Shown here in pieces: positions 25,686 to 32,124 of a stretch of DNA of 64,000 bases (position 1 is the first letter of the stretch; every line of letters begins with the position of its first letter). This DNA is from Streptacidiphilus jiangxiensis (lineage in GTDB: Bacteria; Actinomycetota; Actinomycetes; Streptomycetales; Streptomycetaceae). The notes under the pieces are model-generated. The model made no database searches. It was not told the DNA's origin and was given only the letters and a program-made list of their open reading frames with translations. A program made the translations under genes and the position numbers. The stretch covers positions 447,926 to 511,925 of the forward strand of contig NZ_FOAZ01000001.1 in NCBI RefSeq assembly GCF_900109465.1, read 5' to 3'.

Positions 25686-26714
25686 TCAGCGTGGGAGGGC
25701 GATCTCGACGAGGAGCGGTCGGTGGTCGGAGACGCCCGACGTCGGCGTCTCGACCCGCTGGACGGCGGTGCGGGGCACGCCGACCGCGAGCACGTGGTCG
25801 AACTGCACGGTAGGGCGGTGCGCCGGGTAGGTGGGGGTGCGGGCCAGGTCGTGCCAGCCCTGGAGGCGTCCGCGCGGCGACGCGGCGCGCCGAGGGCGGC
25901 GTGCCCGCGGTCGCAGCGGGAGCCGGCCGCTGTCCATGACGGAGGCGCCGCCGAGCACCGTGCGCGGCACGGGGCCGATCAGGTTGAAGTCGCCCAGCAG
26001 CAGGTAGGGCATCGGCAGGTCGGCGATCCACCGACGCATGCCGGCGAGCTGGCCCATGTTCCAGCCCGGCACGAACGACAGATGGGCTGCGACAACGGTG
26101 AACGGACCGGCAGGCCCGTCCAGCACCGCCGCCAGCGCAGCCCGCGGTTCGTCCGGGACGGGTGTGAGGCCGCGGCGACCGGCCACCCGCAGCGGCAGCC
26201 CGAAGGGCGCCGCCGGGAACCGTCGGGCCCGCCAGTGCAGCACCGGGAGCCGGGTCAGCAGCGCTGTCCCGTAGGCGGGCTGGTCGGCGTCGCGGCCGGC
26301 GTCGTCGGGGCCGTAGACGCGCAGCGCGGTGGCGTCCGGTGCGTGAACCCAGCCCGCGACGGGGGCCGGTCGCCCGACGACGGCCGCAGCGAAGCGGTAG
26401 TCCCGGGCGCCGAGGGCCTTGGCTCCGACGGCGGCCTGGTCGACGAGGCCTGAGCGCTCCTGGAAGCGGTCGACCTCCTGGAGGGCGAGGACGTCCGCGT
26501 CCAGCGCGGCGATCGCGTCGGCGAGCGGTCCTGTCGCGTCCGCTGCGGGACGGGGACCGCCTTCGCCGGGGCGGCCTTCCTCTGGGCGGCCTTCCTCCGG
26601 GTGGCCCTCCTCGGGGTGGCGTTCGTCGGGGCGGGTGATCGGCATCGGACGGCCGGCGCGGTCCATCGGCTGGCCGTGCAGGAGGTTGAAGGTCGCGACG
26701 CGCAGCTGGCTCAC
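25686..26714 (-). CDS. Endonuclease/exonuclease/phosphatase family protein
   Basis: Predicted 342-residue metal-dependent phosphoesterase of the EEP (DNase I-like) fold. Motifs in order: RVATFNLLHGQ at the N-terminus (Asn), LALQEVDRFQ near residue 80 (Glu), LLGDFNLIGP near 240 (Asp, Asn) and SGVSDHRPLLVEI at the C-terminus (Asp-His). The substrate might be DNA, a phospholipid or a sugar-phosphate ester; sequence does not decide. A Pro/Glu/Gly-rich insert of repeated EEGHPEEGRPEEG type lies near residue 25-50. The GTG at 26714 has the -10-like TAGGTT seven bases upstream and no Shine-Dalgarno, so a leaderless transcript is likely. It is divergent from the padR gene. Confidence 0.83.
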   Translation of the reverse strand: MSQLRVATFNLLHGQPMDRAGRPMPITRPDERHPEEGHPEEGRPEEGRPGEGGPRPAADATGPLADAIAALDADVLALQEVDRFQERSGLVDQAAVGAKALGARDYRFAAAVVGRPAPVAGWVHAPDATALRVYGPDDAGRDADQPAYGTALLTRLPVLHWRARRFPAAPFGLPLRVAGRRGLTPVPDEPRAALAAVLDGPAGPFTVVAAHLSFVPGWNMGQLAGMRRWIADLPMPYLLLGDFNLIGPVPRTVLGGASVMDSGRLPLRPRARRPRRAASPRGRLQGWHDLARTPTYPAHRPTVQFDHVLAVGVPRTAVQRVETPTSGVSDHRPLLVEIALPR

Positions 26715-26754
26715 GGTGTCGAACCTACGCCAGCGGACCCTTGCCGCAAGCATG

Positions 26755-26780
26755 CATACCCGGTATACATACCGAGTATG
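26755..26780 (+). promoter_or_regulatory. PadR-type operator overlapping promoter and start codon
   Basis: CATACCCGGTAT (26755-26766), two bases, then ATACCGAGTATG (26769-26780) form an inverted repeat with one mismatch. It contains the -10-like TATACAT (26764-26770) and its last three bases are the ATG of the PadR gene, so binding would block a leaderless transcript. It sits between divergent genes and may also affect the EEP gene. Confidence 0.7.
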
Positions 26781-27434
26781 TCGATCCGCCACGGCCTGCT
26801 CGCCCTCCTCGACGAGGGCCCGCGCTACGGCTACCAACTGCGTGTCGAGTTCGAGGCCCGCACCGGTGCCACCTGGCCGCTCAACGTCGGGCAGGTGTAC
26901 ACGACGCTCGGTCGCCTGGAGCGGGACGGTCTGGTCGAGCCCTCCGGCGAGGACGCCGAGGGTCACGTCTTCTACGCGATCACCGACGACGGGCGGGGGG
27001 AGCTGCGCTCCTGGTTCGACACGCCCGTACGCCGGGACAACCCGCCCCGTGACGAGCTGGCGATCAAGCTCGCCATGGCGGTGACCGTCCCCGGCGTGGA
27101 CGTCGCCTCGATGGTGCAGGCCCAGCGAGGCCACACGATGCGCGCGCTCCAGGACTACACGCGGCTCAAGGCACGGGCGCTCGGCGCGGTGACAGACGCG
27201 GAAGGGAACGAGCAGGCGCACGGGCGGGACCTCGCCTGGCTGCTGGTGCTCGACCAGCTGATCTTCCAGGCCGAGGCCGAGGTGCGCTGGCTGGACCACT
27301 GCGAGACACGCCTGTTGCGCGCCGCCTCCCAGCGACCCGCCGCCGGTTCGGTGGACGTCGGAGCCGGCGGAGTTGCTGTTGACCGAGTGTCCACGGGCAA
27401 GGGCGAGAGGTGTGTTCACAACGGGGGCGGGTGA
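26778..27434 (+). CDS. PadR family transcriptional regulator
   Basis: Predicted 218-residue repressor. The winged-helix PadR domain is plain: SIRHGLLALLDEGPRYGYQL, VGQVYTTLGRLERDGLVE and YAITDDGRGELRSWFDTP within the first 90 residues. The C-terminal part (ELAIKLAMAVTV... LAWLLVLDQLIFQAEAEVRWL) is the Vir_act_alpha_C-type dimerisation helix bundle. The tail beyond residue 190 is Gly/Val-rich and unlike the family. An inverted repeat covers its promoter and start codon, indicating autorepression. The usual ABC transporter partner gene is not next to it; downstream lies the M20 peptidase gene 200 bp away. Confidence 0.88.
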   Translation: MSIRHGLLALLDEGPRYGYQLRVEFEARTGATWPLNVGQVYTTLGRLERDGLVEPSGEDAEGHVFYAITDDGRGELRSWFDTPVRRDNPPRDELAIKLAMAVTVPGVDVASMVQAQRGHTMRALQDYTRLKARALGAVTDAEGNEQAHGRDLAWLLVLDQLIFQAEAEVRWLDHCETRLLRAASQRPAAGSVDVGAGGVAVDRVSTGKGERCVHNGGG

Positions 27435-27622
27435 CGCGGCGGTCCTGCGACTGCGCGCCGTGTCACGCGTTCACGCTCAGGGCGCGATCGACGTCCATGC
27501 GCTGCGTGAGGTCGGCCTGATCCCCTGACCGGAGGCCCCCGGGAGGATCGACCCGGCCGGACGGGGTGTTCAGCGGGTGCGATGTGATCAAACGCGGTTG
27601 CCGGGCAGGCGCGGCTTCGAAC

Positions 27623-27634
27623 TAGAGTCGTGCC
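27623..27634 (+). promoter_or_regulatory. -10 box of predicted leaderless promoter
   Basis: TAGAGT (27623-27628) ends six bases before the ATG of the dipeptidase gene; no Shine-Dalgarno is present. Confidence 0.5.
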
Positions 27635-29089
27635 ATGAGCTCCGAAGCCCCGGACAGCGTCGTCCGTGCCTACATCGACCAGCACCGCTCCGCCTTCCTC
27701 GACGATCTCGCCGAATGGCTGCGCATCCCGTCCGTCTCCGCCGATCCGGCCCGCGCCGGCGAGGTGCGCCGCTCCGCGGAGTGGCTGGCCGCAAAGCTCC
27801 GCGAGACGGGCTTCCCGGTGGCGGAGGTGTGGGAGACCGAGAACGGCGGCCTCCCTGCCGTCTTCGCGGAGTGGCCCTCGGGAGACGCGGCCGCGCCGAC
27901 GGTCCTCGTCTACGGCCACCACGACGTGCAGCCGGCGGCCCGCGAGGACGGCTGGGCGACCGAGCCCTTCGAGCCGACGGTCGTCGACGGTCGCCTCTTT
28001 GCACGGGGCGCGGCCGACGACAAGGGCCAGGTCTTCTTCCACACCCTCGGCGTGCGCGCCCACCTCGCCGCGACCGGCCGTACTGCCCCCGCCGTCAACC
28101 TCAAGCTGCTGATCGAGGGCGAGGAGGAGTCGGGGTCGGCGAACTTCGTCGATCTGGTGCGCCGCCAGGAGCAGCGGCTCGCCGCCGACATCGTGATCGT
28201 CTCCGACACCGGCATGTGGGCCGAGACCACGCCGACCGTCTGCACGGGCATGCGCGGCGTCGCGGACGCCGAGATCAACTTCTACGGCCCGGACACCGAC
28301 ATCCACTCCGGCTCCTTCGGCGGCGCCGTGCCGAACCCGGCCGACGAGGCGGCACGCCTCATCGCGGCCCTGCACGACGCCGACCGGCGGGTGGCGATCC
28401 CCGGCTTCTACGACGGGGTGCTGGAGCTGACCGAGCGGGAGCGGGAGCTGTTCGCCGCGTTGCCCTTCGACGAGGAGGCGTGGCTCAAGGTCGCCAAGTC
28501 CCGGGGCACCCAGGGCGAGGCGGGCTTCACCACCCTGGAGCGGGTCTGGGCCCGTCCCACGGCGGAGGTCAACGGCATCTGGGGCGGTTACACCGGCCCC
28601 GGCGGCAAGACCATCGTGCCCGCCTCGGCGCACGTGAAGCTCTCCTTCCGGCTGGTGGCCGGCCAGGACGCGGACAAGGTGCAGCAGTCGCTGGCCGACT
28701 GGGTCGCCCAGCAGGTGACCCCGGGCATCCGGTACGAGGTCGAGTTCCGCGGTGCGACGCGGCCGTGCCTGACGCCGCTCGACCACCCGGCGCTGCAGTC
28801 GCTGGTCCGGTCGATGGGCCGGGCGTTCGAGCAGCGGATCCTCTTCACCCGCGAAGGCGGCTCCGGTCCTGCTGCGGACCTGCAGGACGTGCTCGGTGCG
28901 CCGGTGCTCTTCCTGGGCATCTCGGTGCCCTCGGACGGCTGGCACTCCATCAACGAGAAGGTCGAGCTCGACCTGCTGGTGAAGGGCGTGGAGACCGCGG
29001 CCTACCTGTGGTCCGACCTCGCCGCCACCTGGGCCGGAGGGCCGGTCAGGCCCGCCGCCGGGTCCGCTGCCGCGGCAGCGGACAACTGA
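27635..29089 (+). CDS. M20 family dipeptidase
   Basis: Zinc-dependent peptidase of the M20 family, 484 residues, a typical length for the dipeptidase subgroup. Metal and catalytic motifs: VLVYGHHDVQP near residue 90 (His, Asp), RGAADDKGQ near 125 (Asp), LIEGEEESGS near 160 (Glu-Glu), a further His in TDIHSGSFGG near 225 and the C-terminal metal-site region near 430 (GWHSINEKVE). The dimerisation lid domain lies between. The likely role is hydrolysis of dipeptides or N-acyl amino acids in the cytosol. A leaderless promoter precedes it. The nudC gene follows after 17 bp, so the two probably share transcripts. Confidence 0.9.
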   Translation: MSSEAPDSVVRAYIDQHRSAFLDDLAEWLRIPSVSADPARAGEVRRSAEWLAAKLRETGFPVAEVWETENGGLPAVFAEWPSGDAAAPTVLVYGHHDVQPAAREDGWATEPFEPTVVDGRLFARGAADDKGQVFFHTLGVRAHLAATGRTAPAVNLKLLIEGEEESGSANFVDLVRRQEQRLAADIVIVSDTGMWAETTPTVCTGMRGVADAEINFYGPDTDIHSGSFGGAVPNPADEAARLIAALHDADRRVAIPGFYDGVLELTERERELFAALPFDEEAWLKVAKSRGTQGEAGFTTLERVWARPTAEVNGIWGGYTGPGGKTIVPASAHVKLSFRLVAGQDADKVQQSLADWVAQQVTPGIRYEVEFRGATRPCLTPLDHPALQSLVRSMGRAFEQRILFTREGGSGPAADLQDVLGAPVLFLGISVPSDGWHSINEKVELDLLVKGVETAAYLWSDLAATWAGGPVRPAAGSAAAAADN

Positions 29090-29106
29090 TCAAGGGGGAG
29101 GGAACC

Positions 29107-30051
29107 GTGACGGTTCAGGAGCACTTCGACCGTACGTTGCCGCTTGCGCGCGCCGGTGTCGACCGCGCCGCGGAGCGCCGCTTGGACGAGCCGTGGCTCG
29201 CCGCGGCCTGGAGCCACCCGAGCACCAGGGTGCTGGCGGTCGCCGAGGGCAAGGCCTTCGTGGCGGACACCGAGGCCGGCACCGAGCTGGTGCTGCTCAG
29301 CGCCTTCGATGCGCCCGCGGAGGGCGAACGGATCTTCCTCGGCTGCGACGAGGACGCCACGGCGTACTTCGCGGTCCTCTGTGCCCAGCTGCCGGGCCGC
29401 CTGGACGGCCCGGAGCGCCCGGCCGGCCTGCGGGAGGTCGGCGGCCTGCTCGGAGCCCGCGACGCCGGCCTGCTGGTGCACGCCACGGCCCTGGAGAACT
29501 GGCACAGCGCGAACCGCTTCTGCCCCGGCTGCGGCCACGAGACGGCCGTCGCTGCGGCCGGCCACGTGCGCCGCTGCACCTCCTGTGCCCGGGAGCACTA
29601 CCCCCGCACCGACGGCGCCGTGATCATGCTCGTCACCGACGAGCAGGACCGGGCGCTCCTCGGCCGCCAGGCGCTGTGGCCGGAGGGCCGCTATTCGACC
29701 CTGGCCGGCTTCGTCGAGCCGGGGGAGTCGCTGGAGCAGGCGGTGGCCCGAGAGGTCTCCGAGGAGACGGGCGTCCGCGTCGACCTGGACTCGGTCCGCT
29801 ACGTGGCCTCGCAGCCCTGGCCCTTCCCGGCCAGCCTGATGCTCGGCTTCACGGCCAGGATCGATTCTCGTCCGGGCGCGGCCGACATCCGTGTGGACGG
29901 CGAGGAGCTGGACGAGGCCCGCTGGTTCAGCCGCGAGGACCTCGCCGCGGGTATGGCGGCGGGAACCACCCTGCCGCCGTCGGGCATCTCCATCGCCCGC
30001 CGCCTGATCGAGCTCTGGTACGGGCAGCCGCTGCCCGAGGTGAGCTGGTAG
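29107..30051 (+). CDS. nudC: NAD(+)/NADH diphosphatase NudC
   Basis: Nudix hydrolase that splits NADH or NAD to NMN and AMP and, in the family, can remove NAD caps from RNA; 314 residues. A zinc ribbon CPGCGHET...CTSCAREHYPR at residues 139-165 precedes the Nudix domain. The Nudix box GFVEPGESLEQAVAREVSEE (near 203) is complete, and the SQPWPFPASLM motif near 238 is the NudC-specific signature. GGGAGG precedes GTG 29107 by five bases. From memory nudC lies close to uvrD2 and mycoredoxin in mycobacteria too, so its position is ancestral. Confidence 0.95.
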   Translation: MTVQEHFDRTLPLARAGVDRAAERRLDEPWLAAAWSHPSTRVLAVAEGKAFVADTEAGTELVLLSAFDAPAEGERIFLGCDEDATAYFAVLCAQLPGRLDGPERPAGLREVGGLLGARDAGLLVHATALENWHSANRFCPGCGHETAVAAAGHVRRCTSCAREHYPRTDGAVIMLVTDEQDRALLGRQALWPEGRYSTLAGFVEPGESLEQAVAREVSEETGVRVDLDSVRYVASQPWPFPASLMLGFTARIDSRPGAADIRVDGEELDEARWFSREDLAAGMAAGTTLPPSGISIARRLIELWYGQPLPEVSW

Positions 30052-30052
30052 C

Positions 30053-30084
30053 CGGCGCGTCCGCCCAGCGGGGCGGACGCGCCG
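30053..30084 (+). terminator. Intrinsic-type terminator after nudC
   Basis: CGGCGCGTCCGCCC (30053-30066), loop AGCG, GGGCGGACGCGCCG (30071-30084): a perfect 14-bp stem starting right after the nudC stop codon, followed by only two T residues. Confidence 0.75.
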
Positions 30085-30209
30085 TTCCGGGGCTCCGAAG
30101 CCGTGCGGCTCAGCCGCGCCGACGGAGCCCCTTGCCATGGGCGGCGCGCCAGGTCGGCTACGCGCCCCCGAGTCGGTGTGCGGCGCTCATCGTGCGCCCG
30201 GAGCCGCCC

Positions 30210-30683
30210 TCACGCGCCCGCTTCGCCCGAAAGCGTGACGGCGGTGAGGCCGGTGAGATCCGCCGCGGTCCCCGGCGCGGCGTCGTCCGCCCGCTTGGGG
30301 TCCAGGGCGAGGACGCAGGTCACCGTCTTACCGGTGAGCCGGACCACGACGTCCCAGCTCTCGGCGAGGAGTCGGACGATCTGCAGGCCGCGTCCGCCGA
30401 GCGCGTCCGCCCCTGCCTCCCTGGCCGTGGGCAGCGTCGTGCCCTCGTCGGTCACGGAGACCCGCAGGCCCGTCTCGCTGAGGGCGAGGGTGAGGTCGAC
30501 CGGGCCGCTCCCGTACCGCATCGCGTTGGTGACCAGCTCGGAGACGACCATCTCGGCACTGTCGACGAGCTCGGTGGCACCCCACGCGGCGAGCGCGGTC
30601 CTGGTGATCCGGCGGGCGTGCCGGACATTGCGCGGGTGGGGCGGGAAGGAGGCGACAGCCGCCCAGGCTCTCCGGTCGTTCAT
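30210..30683 (-). CDS. Anti-sigma-factor-type ATP-binding protein (HATPase_c)
   Basis: Small histidine-kinase-like ATPase of the RsbW/SpoIIAB superfamily, 157 residues. N box ELVTNAMRYGSGP near residue 50, VSVTDEGTTLP near 77 and GRGLQIVRLLAESWDV near 97 show the nucleotide pocket. The N-terminal SFPPHPRNVRHARRITR is typical for the many streptomycete paralogues. Such proteins bind sigma or anti-anti-sigma partners; the target here is unknown. The SpoIIE-type phosphatase 5 kb upstream may act in the same pathway (inference). GGAGG precedes ATG 30683 by eight bases. It is divergent from the GntR gene. Confidence 0.85.
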   Translation of the reverse strand: MNDRRAWAAVASFPPHPRNVRHARRITRTALAAWGATELVDSAEMVVSELVTNAMRYGSGPVDLTLALSETGLRVSVTDEGTTLPTAREAGADALGGRGLQIVRLLAESWDVVVRLTGKTVTCVLALDPKRADDAAPGTAADLTGLTAVTLSGEAGA

Positions 30684-30798
30684 CGTTCATGCCTCCAGGG
30701 CAGGATCGTGAGGGCGCGCAAGTAGTTGGGATAATCCGGATTGAGCCAGCCTTGACCGATGTTGGCTCGTTTCCCTGAGGCCGCGCAAGCGCAATGGC

Positions 30799-30810
30799 TA
30801 CATTCTCCGG
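30799..30810 (+). promoter_or_regulatory. -10 box of predicted leaderless promoter
   Basis: TACATT (30799-30804) ends six bases before the GTG of the GntR gene, without a Shine-Dalgarno. Confidence 0.45.
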
Positions 30811-31626
30811 GTGAACATTTCCCGAGGGGCGGGCCAGGCCCCGAAATATCAGCGGCTGGCCGCGGATCTGCGGCGCCGGATCATGGACGGGGAGTGGCAG
30901 GGCGGCGTGCCGCTGCCGGTGGAAGGCGAGTTGGAAAGTCAGTACGGCGTTGCTCGTAATACTGTCCGACTTGCTGTTGATGTTCTCGTCAATGAAGGGC
31001 TTCTGGTCCGCATCCAGGGAAAAGGGACCTATCTGAAGGACCACAGCGTCGTCGATCACCACGTCTATCGTGCACCGAACGGCGCCGCTCCAGGAACCCC
31101 TCTGGGTGCGGCCACATCCGTATATGTGGAAGAGGCGCAGGCAGCGGGGCGGAAATTGACGTCGGACTTCCAGATGCTGATCGTAAGAGCGACCACTGAC
31201 ATCACCGAACGCCTCCGGCTCGCCCCCGGGGAGGCGGTCGTGCTGCGGAGGGTGCTGCGCTATCTCGACGGCGAACCCTGGTCGGTCGAGGAGAGCCACT
31301 ACCCGGTCCGGCTGGCCGCCGCCACGGCGCTGATGGACCCGGACCCGGTACCCGGCGGGGACGAGGCGGCGCTCGCGGAGGCGGGGCACGTCGAGACGGC
31401 GTGCGTCGACGAACTGTGCGCCAGGATGCCGAACCCGGAGGAGGCCCGCTGGTTCCAGGCCGGTCCCGGCGTCCCGCTGCTGGTCCAACTGCGCACGGGG
31501 GTGGCCCAGGCGGGCCCGGTCCGGGTCACCGAGACCCGCTACTGCGCGGACCGCAACCGGCTCGTCTACTCGCTCGGGGGCCTGGAGTCCACCGCGTCCG
31601 TGGGGCGGGTCCCGGCACAACGATGA
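30811..31626 (+). CDS. GntR family regulator with UTRA-type effector domain
   Basis: Predicted 271-residue one-component regulator. The N-terminal winged helix reads YQRLAADLRRRIMDGEWQ, then LPVEGELESQYGVARNTVRLAVDVLVNEGLLV and IQGKGTYL within residues 12-75, the classical GntR pattern. The C-terminal part (LAPGEAVVLRRVLRYLDGEPWSVEESHYPV) resembles the UTRA ligand domain of the HutC subfamily. The effector is unknown. Codons in the first 100 residues are less GC-biased than in the neighbours (for example aat, aaa, tta-poor but ttg-rich stretches). It is monocistronic, ended by a strong hairpin that starts within its stop codon. Confidence 0.85.
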   Translation: MNISRGAGQAPKYQRLAADLRRRIMDGEWQGGVPLPVEGELESQYGVARNTVRLAVDVLVNEGLLVRIQGKGTYLKDHSVVDHHVYRAPNGAAPGTPLGAATSVYVEEAQAAGRKLTSDFQMLIVRATTDITERLRLAPGEAVVLRRVLRYLDGEPWSVEESHYPVRLAAATALMDPDPVPGGDEAALAEAGHVETACVDELCARMPNPEEARWFQAGPGVPLLVQLRTGVAQAGPVRVTETRYCADRNRLVYSLGGLESTASVGRVPAQR

Positions 31627-31657
31627 CCGGCCCCGGGCGGGGTGCCCGGGGCCGGTC
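31625..31657. terminator. Bidirectional terminator between GntR gene and mycoredoxin gene
   Basis: GACCGGCCCCGGGC (31625-31638), loop GGGGT, GCCCGGGGCCGGTC (31644-31657): perfect 14-bp stem that begins inside the GntR stop codon and lies 28 bp past the mycoredoxin stop on the other strand. Confidence 0.75.
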
Positions 31658-31684
31658 GGCTGCCGCGAGGTCGGCGGCGCGAGA

Positions 31685-31936
31685 TCAGGCGATGGCGGCC
31701 TTGACCTGCGCCAGCGACGGGTTGGTCATCACCGTCTCGGCGCCGGCGGAGGAGACCGCGATCACCGTCGGGACCGTCTGGTTGCCGTTGTTGACCTTCT
31801 CGACGAAGGCGGCCGACTCCGGGTCCTGCTCGATGTTGATCTCGGTGTACTCGATGCCCTCGCGGGTCAGCTGCGACTTCAGCCGCTGGCAGTACCCGCA
31901 CCAGGTCGTGCTGTACATCGTGACTTTGGCGGACAT
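31685..31936 (-). CDS. mrx1: Mycoredoxin (glutaredoxin-like protein)
   Basis: Thiol-disulfide oxidoreductase of 83 residues that uses mycothiol and reduces S-mycothiolated proteins in the cytosol (established for Mrx1). The sequence VTMYSTTWCGYCQRLKSQL holds the CGYC active site; QTVPTVIA is the cis-proline loop. From memory the M. tuberculosis orthologue Rv3198A also lies next to uvrD2. GAGGAGCG precedes the ATG at 31936. A perfect SigR-type promoter lies upstream (32001-32028 on this strand), which fits a role in recovery from disulfide stress. It is divergent from uvrD2. Confidence 0.93.
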   Translation of the reverse strand: MSAKVTMYSTTWCGYCQRLKSQLTREGIEYTEINIEQDPESAAFVEKVNNGNQTVPTVIAVSSAGAETVMTNPSLAQVKAAIA

Positions 31937-32000
31937 CGGTATCGCTCCTCTTGGGTCTGTCCCGGCTGGTCTGTCCCGGCGCTCTCGTCGCCGGTAGACG

Positions 32001-32028
32001 CAACGCGGCCGCCTTGGGCGGCATTCCC
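32001..32028 (-). promoter_or_regulatory. SigR-type promoter of mycoredoxin gene
   Basis: On the minus strand GGGAAT (32028-32023), an 18-base spacer and GTTG (32004-32001): a perfect match to the SigR/SigH promoter consensus, 65 bp upstream of the start codon. Confidence 0.85.
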
Positions 32029-32074
32029 CGGGCCGATCGGGCCGGGTCGGTCCGTCGTATCAGCTGACCGGCCC

Positions 32075-32083
32075 TGTGGACAA
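32075..32083 (-). promoter_or_regulatory. DnaA-box-like nonamer
   Basis: TGTGGACAA here is TTGTCCACA on the minus strand, the preferred streptomycete DnaA box. A single box between mycoredoxin and uvrD2 genes; its occupancy is unknown. Confidence 0.4.
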
Positions 32084-32124
32084 CGTGACCCGGGTTGTCG
32101 CTGCGGCTTGAGAGGATGGGCGGC

